Of a stretch of 64,000 nt of DNA, positions 43,193 through 52,009 are shown in pieces. The stretch's first letter is position 1. Each line of letters starts with the position of its first letter. The translations under genes were made by a program, and so were the position numbers. Source of the stretch: Humibacter ginsenosidimutans (GTDB lineage Bacteria; Actinomycetota; Actinomycetes; Actinomycetales; Microbacteriaceae); NCBI RefSeq assembly GCF_007859675.1, contig NZ_CP042305.1, positions 1,550,001 through 1,614,000 of the forward strand, in the 5' to 3' direction. A model generated the notes under the pieces. The model was not told the DNA's origin and searched no databases. It saw nothing but the letters and a program-made list of their open reading frames with translations.

Positions 43193-45301
43193 ATGGCGAC
43201 CAATGACGAGCTGACCGATGACGCGACTGCCGGCGAGCCGCAGCGGGGTGGCCATGACGGCCACGGCCATCACGAGCACGGTCACGGTGGCCACGATCAC
43301 GGCGACAACAGACACCGCGGCGACCGCGACGCGAGCGCGCAGGGGCAGACGGATGACGGTGCCACCGTGGCGGAGCATCCTCTCGACCCGCTGACGGGCG
43401 ACGAGATCGAAGCCGCACGAGGCATCCTCGTCGATGCCGGCCTCATCACCGATGCGACCAGGGTGCCGATGCTGCTGCCCGACGAGCCGACGAAGGCCGA
43501 GCTCGCCGCGTGGAACCCCGGCGACCCGATCGACCGTCGCGTCGACGTGACGCTGCTCGACTCGGCGACCGGAACCGTGACCGAGGCCGTCGTCTCGGTG
43601 ACGCGAGGCGAGGTCGTCTCCTCGCGCGAGTACGACGCGGCGCACGAACCCTTCGGTCAGCCGCAGTACCTCTTCGAGGAGTACGAGCGCGCCGAGGGGA
43701 TCGTGAAGGCGTCGCCGCTGTGGCAGGCCGCCATGCGCCGTCGCGGCCTCGAAGACCGCATGGAGCTCGCGTTCTGCTCGCCGCTGGCGCCCGGGTTCAC
43801 CGGCCGCGCCGACGAGGTGGGGCGACGCGTGATCCGCTCGCTCACGTTCCTGCGCGACTTCCCGGGCGATTCGCCGTGGGCGCATCCGGTCGAGGGCCTC
43901 ATCGTGCACGTCGACCTGGTGACGAATGAGGTCATCCGCATCGAAGACGAGGGCGACATCCCGGTGCCCGCCGGCAGCGGCAACTACGACGAGGATGCCG
44001 TGGGCCCGGCCCGCGACTCCCTCAAGCCCATCGAGATCACCCAGCCGGAAGGCCCGAGCTTCACGGTCGACGGCTCGCACGTCGAATGGGAGGGCTGGTC
44101 GCTGCGCGTGGGCTTCAACGCCCGCGAGGGACTCGTGCTGAACGACGTGTCGTTCAACGGCCGGTCCGTGCTGGCCAGGGCGAGCGTGCCCGAGATGGTG
44201 GTGCCCTACGGCGACACCGCGCCGACCCGGTTCTGGATCAGCTACTTCGACGCCGGAGAGTATCTGCTGGGCAAGAACGCGAACCCGCTCGAGCTCGGCT
44301 GCGACTGCCTCGGCGTGATCCGCTACTTCGACGGGTACGTCGCCGACGACCACGGACACGCGGTGAAGATCCCGAACGTGGTGTGCATGCACGAAGAGGA
44401 CTACGGCATCTTCATGAAGCACACCGACCTGGAGGGCAACGCGCACGTGCGCCGCTCCCGCCGGCTCGTGGTGTCGTACTTCGCCACGATCGGCAACTAC
44501 GACTACGGCTTCTACTGGTACCTCTACCTCGACGGCTCGATCCAGGTGGAGGCGAAGGCGACGGGCATCGTGTTCGTCGGGGCGGGGCATCCCGGATCGA
44601 CCAACCCGCACGCGCCAGAGATCGCGCCCGGCGTGTTCGCCCCGGTGCACCAGCACCTGTTCTGCGCGCGCCTCGACGTGGCGATCGACGGCGAGCGCAA
44701 CCGCCTGCTCGAGGTCGACGCCGCACGCGTGCCGATGGGCGAGGCGAACCCGTTCGGCAACGCGTTCACCTGGACCGAGACCCCGCTGACCAGCGAGCTG
44801 CAGGCGCAGCGGGAGGCGGATGCCTCGGTCGCCCGCGTCTGGGAGGTGCAGTCCACGACGCGCACCAATCACGTCGGCAAGCCGACCGCCTACCACCTGA
44901 TTCCGCAGCCGACGGCGCTGCTGATGGCGGATCCCGCGTCGTCGGTCGCGGCCAGGGCCGCGTTCGCGACGAAGCACCTGTGGGGCACCGCGTACGACAG
45001 GGACGAGCGCTGGCCCGCCGGTCGCTACCCGAACGCGCACGCAGGCGGCGCTGGTCTTCCGGCGTACACGGCAGACGACCGCGGCCTCGACGGCGAAGAC
45101 ATCGTGGTGTGGCACACGTTCGGGCTCACGCACATTCCGCGTCCGGAGGACTGGCCGATCATGCCCGTCGACTACGCGGGATTCTGGTTCAAGCCGTACG
45201 GCTTCAGCGACGTGAACCCCGCCATGGACATCCCGGAATCGTCGCAGGCGCACTCCCAGTGCTCGTGCGACGACGGCGGAGGGGCGTGCCACTGCGGGTG
45301 A
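43193..45301 (+). CDS. copper-containing primary amine oxidase
   Basis: A 702-residue amine oxidase. The topaquinone motif N-Y-D appears in TIGNYDYGFYWYLYLDGSIQ (the tyrosine becomes TPQ). Copper ligands fit HQHLF and the later FGLTHIPRPEDWPIMPVDYA. DAGEYLLGKNANPLELGCDC supplies the catalytic-base region. It oxidises a primary amine to an aldehyde, with ammonia and peroxide as by-products. Two additions are unusual: an N-terminal His-rich stretch (residues about 18-42, GHDGHGHHEHGHGGHDHGD) and a Cys-rich end (SQCSCDDGGGACHCG). Both could hold copper for cofactor formation. No signal peptide is seen. It follows the MFS gene at 4 bp. Confidence 0.93.
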   Translation: MATNDELTDDATAGEPQRGGHDGHGHHEHGHGGHDHGDNRHRGDRDASAQGQTDDGATVAEHPLDPLTGDEIEAARGILVDAGLITDATRVPMLLPDEPTKAELAAWNPGDPIDRRVDVTLLDSATGTVTEAVVSVTRGEVVSSREYDAAHEPFGQPQYLFEEYERAEGIVKASPLWQAAMRRRGLEDRMELAFCSPLAPGFTGRADEVGRRVIRSLTFLRDFPGDSPWAHPVEGLIVHVDLVTNEVIRIEDEGDIPVPAGSGNYDEDAVGPARDSLKPIEITQPEGPSFTVDGSHVEWEGWSLRVGFNAREGLVLNDVSFNGRSVLARASVPEMVVPYGDTAPTRFWISYFDAGEYLLGKNANPLELGCDCLGVIRYFDGYVADDHGHAVKIPNVVCMHEEDYGIFMKHTDLEGNAHVRRSRRLVVSYFATIGNYDYGFYWYLYLDGSIQVEAKATGIVFVGAGHPGSTNPHAPEIAPGVFAPVHQHLFCARLDVAIDGERNRLLEVDAARVPMGEANPFGNAFTWTETPLTSELQAQREADASVARVWEVQSTTRTNHVGKPTAYHLIPQPTALLMADPASSVAARAAFATKHLWGTAYDRDERWPAGRYPNAHAGGAGLPAYTADDRGLDGEDIVVWHTFGLTHIPRPEDWPIMPVDYAGFWFKPYGFSDVNPAMDIPESSQAHSQCSCDDGGGACHCG

Positions 45302-45334
45302 CCGCGACACCCCCGGCGCGGGTTGCGTCGATTA

Positions 45335-45348
45335 TCTCCAGTCGTCGG
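45335..45348. promoter_or_regulatory. weak operator-like site upstream of tetR
   Basis: TCTCCAGTCGTCGG has the spacing of the regulon operator but two or three mismatches to TCNAC-N4-GTNGA. It lies 109 bp before the TetR start and could serve autoregulation. TACACT at 45412-45417 is a candidate -10. Confidence 0.3.
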
Positions 45349-45456
45349 AAATAGAATGGATGGGAGCGCTCACCGCGCCCCCGTCCTGCAGAGACCCTGC
45401 GGGATCGGCCGTACACTGAATGCCCGCGCGCACGCGCGTGGGAATGGAGGCCCGCA

Positions 45457-46089
45457 ATGCCCAAGGCGATCGACCACGATCAGCGGCGCCGGGAGATCAT
45501 CGACGTCACGTGGCGGCTGATCGTCAAGGGCGGTCTCGAGGCCGCGACGATGCGTGAGATCGCCGCCGAGGCCGGTTTCGCCAACGGCGCGCTGAAGCAC
45601 TACTTCCCCGGCAAAGACGACATCATCACCGGGGCCTACCAGCTGTCGATGGACCGCGTGATCTCCCGCCTCACGTCGGCAGCCCAAGGACTCGAGGGCA
45701 TCGACGCGCTGCGCGCCATCGTGCGCGGAACGCTGCCGCTCGACCAGGAGTCGCGCGAGTCGGCGCGCGTGCTGCTCGCGTTCTGGGAGCGCGGTCTGTC
45801 GTCGCAGGCCATCAAGGATTCCTACGAAGAGCACCTCGCGAGCTGGCGTCGCGACCTGACGGCGCTGATCGGCGTCTGCCGCCGTCAGGGCGCGATCACC
45901 TCGGAGACTCCCGACGAGACGATCGCCGACGAGCTCATCCTCTTCAACATCGGCGCCACGGTGCTGAGCGCCATCGGCCCGTCGTACGCGCGGCCGGAGA
46001 TGCTCGAACGGATGATCGACGACCAGTTCGCCAAGATGGGCGTGCCGGCCGAGCTCGCGGCCGTCGGATCAGCCCAGCACGCGTCGTAG
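45457..46089 (+). CDS. TetR/AcrR-family regulator
   Basis: A 210-residue regulator. The helix-turn-helix runs GLEAATMREIAAEAGFANGA, then LKHYFPGKDDIITGAYQ, near residues 25-60, as in BetI-like TetR proteins. The C-terminal ligand-binding domain is helical. The ATG has GGAATGGAGGCCC upstream. It lies directly after the amine oxidase and is the best candidate for the protein that binds the TCNAC-N4-GTNGA sites. Its 3' end overlaps the converging esterase by 21 bp. Confidence 0.92.
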   Translation: MPKAIDHDQRRREIIDVTWRLIVKGGLEAATMREIAAEAGFANGALKHYFPGKDDIITGAYQLSMDRVISRLTSAAQGLEGIDALRAIVRGTLPLDQESRESARVLLAFWERGLSSQAIKDSYEEHLASWRRDLTALIGVCRRQGAITSETPDETIADELILFNIGATVLSAIGPSYARPEMLERMIDDQFAKMGVPAELAAVGSAQHAS

Positions 46090-47058
46090 CCAGCTCATCC
46101 TGGCATCGTTGGCCGCGGCGCCGACGATGGAGCTCGGCGAGAAACCGCTGAATCCGTGGTGGCCGCCGTCCCACACGTGCAGCTCGGCCTGTCCGCCCGC
46201 CGCCCAGATGCGCGACGCGTAGTCGGTCGCCTCGTCGCGGAAGATCTCCGCCGAGCCGACCTCGATGTAGGCGGGCGGAAGGTTCGACAGGTCTTCCATG
46301 CGGTTCGGCGCTGCCGACCAGTGCACGGCATCCGTTCCCGCCTTCTCGCCGAGCAGAGCGGTCCAGGCGGTGTCGTTGTTGTTGCGATCCCAGAGACCGC
46401 GCAGATCGTATTGGCGGGTCGAGGGCGACTCGTTGCGGTCGTCGATCATCGGGGCATCCAGCAGCTGGCCGATCAGCTTCGGACCCTTGCGCTCGCGCGC
46501 CAGCAGCGCCATCGCCGCAGACAGCCCGCCGCCCGCCGAGGAGCCCATCACGAGCAGACGCTCGGGGTCTGCTCCCCAGTCGGCCGCGTGCCGCGCGAAC
46601 CACTCGAGCGCGGCGTAGCAATCCTCGACACCGGCCGGCCAGGGGTTCTCCGGTGCGAGCCGGTATTCGACGGAGACGGCGACCGCGTCGAACGCGACGA
46701 CGAGTGGAACCACGGCACCGACGGCCATGTAGCGGTTGCCGAGCACCATGCCGCCGCCGTGAATGCCGAAGATGGCCGGTCCGTTCGTGGATCCGCCTTT
46801 CGGGCTCACCACGGTGATCGCGACCTCCGGTGATCCCGCCGGTCCCGGAACGGTGAGCTCCGTGAGCTCGACGGGGGCATCGCCGACGAGCATGTCCGGG
46901 TCGCCGAGAGTGACCCTGTCGACGTGCTCGCGGCTCGGAACGATGGTGTCCGCGCGCAGCGGGACCGGCTCGAAGGTCTGGCGCATCATCTCCATTCCGT
47001 CGAGCAGTTCGGGGTCGTACGGAACGGGTGGGAGCTTCTGGTAGTCGGAAACGGTCAT
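46069..47058 (-). CDS. HSL-type alpha/beta hydrolase (esterase) 2
   Basis: A 329-residue paralogue of the esterase at 40931. AIFGIHGGGMVLGNRYMAVG, SVEYRLAPENPWPAGVEDCY, VMGSSAGGGLSAAMALLARE, EVGSAEIFRDEATDYASRIW and DGGHHGFSGFSPS match it segment by segment and provide the complete Ser-Asp-His triad. Two copies in one island suggest two related ester substrates or a dosage effect. The ATG at 47058 is chosen, as the upstream frame has no similarity. Confidence 0.9.
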   Translation of the reverse strand: MTVSDYQKLPPVPYDPELLDGMEMMRQTFEPVPLRADTIVPSREHVDRVTLGDPDMLVGDAPVELTELTVPGPAGSPEVAITVVSPKGGSTNGPAIFGIHGGGMVLGNRYMAVGAVVPLVVAFDAVAVSVEYRLAPENPWPAGVEDCYAALEWFARHAADWGADPERLLVMGSSAGGGLSAAMALLARERKGPKLIGQLLDAPMIDDRNESPSTRQYDLRGLWDRNNNDTAWTALLGEKAGTDAVHWSAAPNRMEDLSNLPPAYIEVGSAEIFRDEATDYASRIWAAGGQAELHVWDGGHHGFSGFSPSSIVGAAANDARMSWLRRVLG

Positions 47059-47211
47059 GTCGTTCGCCTCTCGCGTCGTTGCGGTGCGGTCGTTGTGGTG
47101 GAAGTCGGTGATGGTATGGCTGAGGGATGGTGGAGCCGGGTGTTGGAAGCAGGGAGTGCGGATGCCCGCCCGACCGACGGCAGGCATCCGCACCCTGTCG
47201 TGGTGCTCGGC

Positions 47212-48171
47212 CTACGGCCCAGCGGGGTCGACGACGTCTCTGTCCGCCCAGAACGGCTCGACGGCGGAGCGGATGCGCTCGGCTCCGAGCCTCTCGACGA
47301 GTTCGAACGCGGCAAGGTTGTCGTCGAGCTGCTCGAGGCGGGTGGCACCGAACAGCGTCGTGACGTTCGCGGGGTGGGTGAGCGTGAACGCGATCGCCAG
47401 GCGCGCGGGTGTGGTGTCGAGGCTCTCCGCCAGCGCCACGTACGCCGGCAGCGTCTTCAGCAGGGTGGCGCGCACCTCGCCGGGGTCGCGGCCGACCTCG
47501 CGCGTGAGCTCAGTCCTGCCCGCGAGGTATCCGCCCTCGAGACAGTCGGAGGCCTCGAACACGAAGCCGTCGGCGAACAGCTCGCCGAACGGTTCGCCGT
47601 CGGGGATGGAGCGCCTGGCCACCGAGTACTTCAGCTGGGCGAACACCGGCGCGACGAGCCCCTCGTCGGCGGCGATGCGACGCAGCTCGGCGATGTTCGC
47701 GGCCGACCAGTTGTTGACGCCCCACGCCTTCACCAGGCCGGCGTCGACGAGCTCGTGCATGGCTGTGGCGATGTCGTGCATCGTGATGTCGTCGCGGTGG
47801 ATGTCGCCGAGCACGGCCAGGTCGGCGTGATCGGTTCCCACCCGGAACAGCGCATGCTCCAGCTGGGGGCGGAAGCCGCCGTCGTAGGCATCCGTCCACA
47901 CCTTCTCGGAGAGCAGGTACTGGTTGCGCGCGACGCCTGCACCCCTGATGATGGCCGAGAACAGCACATCGGTGATGGCCGGCGGGCGCATGCCCGGAAA
48001 GCCGTACACTCCGACGTCGAACAGGTTGACGCCGTGCTCGATCGCGGCGTTCACGAGCGCGACGGCGTCTTCGAAGTCCATGCGGTCGTAGGTGTGCCAC
48101 GAGCCGAGGGCGAGAGCGGGCACCTGGATGTCGGTGCCCGGCAGCGCCCTGCGGGGGACGGTCTGAGTCAT
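47212..48171 (-). CDS. aldo/keto reductase 1
   Basis: A 319-residue AKR. GTDIQVPALALGSWHTYDRM opens the barrel, NLFDVGVYGFPG holds the tetrad Asp and Tyr, LLSEKVWTDAYDGG the Lys, LAVLGDIHRDDITM the His region, and AWGVNNWSAANIAELRR and TLFGATRLEQLDDNLAAFEL bind NADPH. The Asp-Tyr spacing (D-x3-Y) is one residue shorter than the common D-x4-Y, a feature shared with its paralogue at 52010. It probably reduces or oxidises an aldehyde or ketone in the pathway. Confidence 0.88.
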   Translation of the reverse strand: MTQTVPRRALPGTDIQVPALALGSWHTYDRMDFEDAVALVNAAIEHGVNLFDVGVYGFPGMRPPAITDVLFSAIIRGAGVARNQYLLSEKVWTDAYDGGFRPQLEHALFRVGTDHADLAVLGDIHRDDITMHDIATAMHELVDAGLVKAWGVNNWSAANIAELRRIAADEGLVAPVFAQLKYSVARRSIPDGEPFGELFADGFVFEASDCLEGGYLAGRTELTREVGRDPGEVRATLLKTLPAYVALAESLDTTPARLAIAFTLTHPANVTTLFGATRLEQLDDNLAAFELVERLGAERIRSAVEPFWADRDVVDPAGP

Positions 48172-48202
48172 GAATCGCTCCTTCGCGTTTCGTCCGGCCG
48201 CT

Positions 48203-48312
48203 CGCCGGAGAAGGTGGTGGGTGCCTCCGACATCTCGCCGGAGAGGGTGGTGAGGCTCTCCGGCCCCACGCCGGAGAAGGTGGGCGTCTCGGGCCTATCG
48301 CCGGAGAGCTAA
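48203..48312. repeat. 33-bp tandem repeats downstream of the alcohol dehydrogenase
   Basis: CGCCGGAGAAGGTGG-type units start at 48203, 48236, 48269 and 48299; the last spacing is 30 bp and the final copy is partial. The plus-strand frame gives an 11-residue SPEKV/SPERV repeat but no supported gene. Confidence 0.8.
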
Positions 48313-48318
48313 GTGGGA

Positions 48319-48360
48319 TTCGTGCGACCGGCCGACGTGTCCTCCGACCGGCCGCACGAA
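48319..48360 (-). terminator. hairpin downstream of the alcohol dehydrogenase
   Basis: Arms 48319-48334 and 48345-48360 pair at 14 of 16 positions (core CGTGCG-CCGG), 24 bp past the dehydrogenase stop. A minus-strand terminator is the simplest reading. Confidence 0.55.
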
Positions 48361-48383
48361 GTGGGTGCGGCCCGGATCCTGGC

Positions 48384-49493
48384 CTACGGCAGGCGCGGGT
48401 CGATGACGGCCTTGAGCTCGGACTGGTCGTGCATGTGCGTGATGCACGCCGACGCCTCGGAGAGGCCGACGGGCGCGCTGAACAGCTCGTCCCAGTCGTA
48501 GCGGTCGGCGAAGGCCTTGAAGAACTCGATGGCGTGGAAGTAGTCGGAGACGTCGCCGTTGATCGAGCCGACCACCGTGAGCTCCTTGCCCATGATGCCG
48601 GAGAGCGCGAACGGCTGGCCGACGGGTCCGGTGCTGCCGATCACGACGAAGGTGCCGCGCGCGGCCGCCATGCCGATGGCCTCGGGGCCGACGCTCGGGG
48701 CGCCCGCGAGGTCGATGACGAGGTTCGCGCCGGCACCGCCGGTGAGCTCGAGCACCTGCTGCACGATGCCGTCGCTGCCCACCGAGATGTTGACGACGTG
48801 ATCGGCACCGAACTTCTTCGCCACCTCGAGACGGGAGTCGGGGCCGCCCACGGTGATGACCTTGCCCGCGCCGGAGATCTTGGCGACGGCCGTGGCGAAG
48901 ACGCCGAGGGCGCCTGAGCCCTGGATGACGACGGTGTCGCCCGCGCGAACCCCGCCCGCGCGGTCGAAGCCGCGGAGCACGGTCTTCGCGGCGCAGCCGG
49001 CCATGGCGGCCCAGGCATCCTTGACCTCGTCGGGCAAGATGAGCTTCTGCGCGCCCGGCGTGACGTAGGCGTACTCGGCGAGGCCGGCCGTGGCATAGGG
49101 CGGCACGTCGCTGCGCTGCATGAAGCCGTAGCCGCGCTTCTGACAGAAGACCGGCTCACGAAGCACGGTGCATCCGTAGCACTCGCCGCAGACCGATTCC
49201 GACCAGCCGATGCGCTGACCCGGCTCGAGCGGGTGGCCGAGCGCGTCGTTCGCGCCTTCGCCGACCGCGATGACCTCGCCCACCATCTCGTGGCCGAGCA
49301 CCATCGGGAGCATGCCGGGGAAGCTCATCTTGCCTTCCCAGATCTCGATGTCGGTGCCGCAGAGCGTGGAGCACACCAGCCTCACGAGCGCCGCACCCGG
49401 CTCGATCTCGGTCGGGAGCGGCAGGTTCTGCAGCTCGAGTTCGGCGCCGTGGTCGACCAGAACGGCCGCCCGGGTGGACGTGGGGAGCGTCAT
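48384..49493 (-). CDS. zinc-dependent alcohol dehydrogenase (MDR family) 1
   Basis: A 369-residue medium-chain dehydrogenase. The catalytic zinc uses STLCGTDIEIWEG and GHEMVGEVIAVGEG; the structural zinc site is VCGECYGCTVLREPVFC with four cysteines. The NAD(P) fold has VVIQGSGALGVFATAVAKI. It oxidises an alcohol or reduces an aldehyde. It is divergent from the amidohydrolase, and the shared promoter holds operator B. Confidence 0.9.
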   Translation of the reverse strand: MTLPTSTRAAVLVDHGAELELQNLPLPTEIEPGAALVRLVCSTLCGTDIEIWEGKMSFPGMLPMVLGHEMVGEVIAVGEGANDALGHPLEPGQRIGWSESVCGECYGCTVLREPVFCQKRGYGFMQRSDVPPYATAGLAEYAYVTPGAQKLILPDEVKDAWAAMAGCAAKTVLRGFDRAGGVRAGDTVVIQGSGALGVFATAVAKISGAGKVITVGGPDSRLEVAKKFGADHVVNISVGSDGIVQQVLELTGGAGANLVIDLAGAPSVGPEAIGMAAARGTFVVIGSTGPVGQPFALSGIMGKELTVVGSINGDVSDYFHAIEFFKAFADRYDWDELFSAPVGLSEASACITHMHDQSELKAVIDPRLP

Positions 49494-49574
49494 CGCTGAT
49501 CCCTTTCTGTCGTGACATCTGTCGCGACGGTCTGTCGTGACGAATGAGTTGTCGCTCGTTCGAGGTGCGGTTAG

Positions 49575-49588
49575 TCTACATTCGTTGA
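49575..49588. promoter_or_regulatory. regulon operator site B
   Basis: TCTACATTCGTTGA, the same 5-4-5 layout as site A, with one mismatch between half-sites. It lies between the divergent dehydrogenase and amidohydrolase genes. Confidence 0.65.
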
Positions 49589-49620
49589 CACAAACACGAC
49601 AGACGTGAAATGAGGAATTC

Positions 49621-51009
49621 GTGAGCGAAGACGACAAGGGCGTCGACCTGGTTCTCCGCGGCGGAAGCATCCACGTGCTCGACGAGCACGACACCCGCGC
49701 GGAGGCCATCGCCGTACGCTCCGGCCGCATCGTCGCCACCGGATCGAACGCCGACATGTCCGAGCTGATCGGTGCGCGCACCAGGGTGATCGAGCTCGAA
49801 GGACGCACCGTGCTGCCCGGCATCAACGACTCGCACCTGCACGCATCCTGGCTCGGCGGCATGTGGCCGGCCACCGTGTTCGGCGGCGGTCCGCAGCAGC
49901 CGGGTCCGCTCGTGACCAACCGCGAGGAGCGCCGTGCCGCCCTGCTCAAGGCCGGCGACCTGCTGGCGTCGCTGGGCATCACGAGCTACACCGAGCCCGG
50001 CATCGGACCGGGCGAGGATGCCGGCCCCACCGGCAGCTTCGGCCGCGAGGTTCTCGACGTGTACCGCGAGCTCGCCGCGGAGGGTCTGCTGAGGTCGAGG
50101 GTGACCCTGCTGCTGCTGTTCGGTCTCATCGACGGCCCCAGCACGGTGGACGACATCGTGCGCGGCATCCGCGAGGCAGACACCTCGTCACCGAACGACG
50201 ACCTGCTGCACATTCCGGGCATCAAGATCTTCGGCGACGGCATCCCCCCGATGCGCAACGCGTACATCCACGGCACCTACATCGACGGAACCCATGGCGC
50301 GCTGCTCATCGACGGTGACGACGACGGCGAGCGGGAGGCGAACCTGAGGCTGGCCATCCGCACCGCGCACGAGGCCGGGCTGCAGGTCGCCGTGCACGCC
50401 ACGGGCGATCACACGATCGACGTGGTGTGCGATGCCGTGCGCGAGGCACAGGGCGACGGTTCCTCCGATCTGCGGCACTACCTCGTACACGCCGACATGG
50501 TGAGCGAGTCCGCCGCCGCCGCGCTCGCCGCGCACGACATGGGTGCGACGGTGCAGGCCGGCATCGCCTCGTTCGCGGGCGAGTGGGCGGACAGTGCCTT
50601 CGAGCCCAGCCTCGAGCCGGGCGAACCCGAGCCGTGGACCGGCCGACGACTGCTCGACGCCGGCGTGAACATCACGCTGAGCTCGGACTCGCCCATCCTC
50701 TCCCCCGACTGGCGCACCGAGGTGGCTGCCGCCGACCGGCTGCTCGGAGAGTCAGACGACCCCCGCGCGCGCATGCACGAGCTGCTGCGCCGCTACACCG
50801 CTGTGCCCGCATGGCAGGACCACGCCGAGTCGTGGAAGGGAACGCTCGAGGCCGGCAAGATCGCCGACCTCGTCGTGCTCTCCTCGGACCCCGACGACGT
50901 GGGTGCAGCAGGTCTTCCCGACGTGGCGATCGAACTCACCTTTCTGGGCGGCGAGGTCGTGTTCGACGCTTCGAGCGAGTCTGTCGAGTCGGCGGTTCCG
51001 TCGGCCTGA
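49621..51009 (+). CDS. amidohydrolase (YtcJ-like)
   Basis: A 462-residue metal-dependent hydrolase. LVLRGGSIHVLDEHD and VLPGINDSHLHASWLGGM carry the first H-x-H; IKIFGDGIPPMRNAY is where the carbamylated-lysine strand sits, AVHATGDHTIDVV and RHYLVHADM supply two more histidines, and ITLSSDSPILSPDW the catalytic Asp. The GTG start at 49621 has GAAATGAGGAATTC upstream. It would hydrolyse an amide or related C-N bond. A strong hairpin terminator follows. Confidence 0.9.
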   Translation: MSEDDKGVDLVLRGGSIHVLDEHDTRAEAIAVRSGRIVATGSNADMSELIGARTRVIELEGRTVLPGINDSHLHASWLGGMWPATVFGGGPQQPGPLVTNREERRAALLKAGDLLASLGITSYTEPGIGPGEDAGPTGSFGREVLDVYRELAAEGLLRSRVTLLLLFGLIDGPSTVDDIVRGIREADTSSPNDDLLHIPGIKIFGDGIPPMRNAYIHGTYIDGTHGALLIDGDDDGEREANLRLAIRTAHEAGLQVAVHATGDHTIDVVCDAVREAQGDGSSDLRHYLVHADMVSESAAAALAAHDMGATVQAGIASFAGEWADSAFEPSLEPGEPEPWTGRRLLDAGVNITLSSDSPILSPDWRTEVAAADRLLGESDDPRARMHELLRRYTAVPAWQDHAESWKGTLEAGKIADLVVLSSDPDDVGAAGLPDVAIELTFLGGEVVFDASSESVESAVPSA

Positions 51010-51024
51010 TCGCTCTCGCACGAA

Positions 51025-51052
51025 AAGGGGGCCGGCAGCCGCCGGCCCCCTT
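51025..51052 (+). terminator. rho-independent terminator of the amidohydrolase
   Basis: AAGGGGGCCGGC (51025-51036) pairs perfectly with GCCGGCCCCCTT (51041-51052), with a 4-nt loop and TCTTCG after the stem. Confidence 0.85.
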
Positions 51053-51141
51053 CTTCGCGTGCGCGCTGCGTGTTCGGCGCGTGCATCGCGCTCGTCGCGC
51101 GAGCCGCCTCGGGTGCGGGCCGCGCACCCGAGGCGACGTGC

Positions 51142-51882
51142 TCAGGCCAGCAGCTGTCCGCCGTCCACCGGCAGGCTCACCCCGGTGATGTCCGCCGCGC
51201 CGTCAGAGGCGAGGAACACCGCCGCCGAGGCCACTTGGGCCGGGTCGGCCATCTGCTTCAGCGGGATGCGCGAGAGCCACGCCTCGCGCATGGGCGAGCC
51301 CTCGGGCATCCCCATCTTCATCATCGGCGTGTCCACCGGGCCGGGTGCCACGGCGTTCACGCGGATCCCGTGCGCGGCCAGCTCGATCGCAGCCCAGCGC
51401 GTCTGCGCGTCCACGGCGGCCTTGCTCGTCTCGTAGGCGCCCATGCCGGGCGTGGGCTGCCTGCCGCCGATCGAGGAGATGTTCACGACGGCGCCACGCG
51501 TGCCGGAGGCGATCATGGCCTTCGCCACAGCCTGCGTGACGGTGAAGGTGCCGAGGATGTTCACCCGGATGGTCGTCTCGTAGTCGGCGACGGGCAACGA
51601 CAGCACGTCACCGTGCAGGTGCAGGATGCCCGCATTGTTCACCAGCGCACCGATCGGCCCGTGCTCGGCCTGAACGGCCTCCACGGCAGCGGCGACCGCC
51701 TGCTGATCGGTGATGTCGAGCGGCACCGTCGCCACTCCGAGCTCCTCGCCGACCTCCGTGAGGCGGCTGGACGGCAGATCCGCCAACACCACCGTGTCGC
51801 CCGCCGAGCGGAACGCTTCGGCGAGGAAGCGGCCGATGCCGCCCGCCCCGCCCGTGATCAGAACCGTACGTGTGCCCACCAT
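51142..51882 (-). CDS. short-chain dehydrogenase/reductase
   Basis: A 246-residue classical SDR: LITGGAGGIGRFLAEAF (T-G-x3-G-x-G), VLADLPSSR, NNAGILHLHG, the Ser in NISSIGG, the YETSK catalytic pair (near residue 150) and VNAVAPGPVDTPM. Asp in the second strand suggests NAD rather than NADP. It is divergent from aldo/keto reductase 2, with operator C between them. Confidence 0.93.
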   Translation of the reverse strand: MVGTRTVLITGGAGGIGRFLAEAFRSAGDTVVLADLPSSRLTEVGEELGVATVPLDITDQQAVAAAVEAVQAEHGPIGALVNNAGILHLHGDVLSLPVADYETTIRVNILGTFTVTQAVAKAMIASGTRGAVVNISSIGGRQPTPGMGAYETSKAAVDAQTRWAAIELAAHGIRVNAVAPGPVDTPMMKMGMPEGSPMREAWLSRIPLKQMADPAQVASAAVFLASDGAADITGVSLPVDGGQLLA

Positions 51883-51976
51883 TCACTCCTTCGACAACGG
51901 TGTTCGCTGATGCCCGCACGACGCGTGACGCGTCTCGTGCGGAACGTCCTCCGGGTCGGGTCGACCCACGGTTTAT

Positions 51977-51990
51977 TATACGTCTGTAGA
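51977..51990. promoter_or_regulatory. regulon operator site C
   Basis: TATACGTCTGTAGA fits the TCNAC-N4-GTAGA pattern with one change (A at position 2). It is 19 bp before the ATG of aldo/keto reductase 2 and could overlap its transcription start. Confidence 0.6.
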
Positions 51991-52009
51991 AAAACGAAGG
52001 AGCAGCTCT

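Noticed and set aside
43034..45310. 758-residue minus-strand ORF opposite the amine oxidase
   Set aside because: It is a shadow frame; the plus strand carries the clear topaquinone motif and copper ligands.
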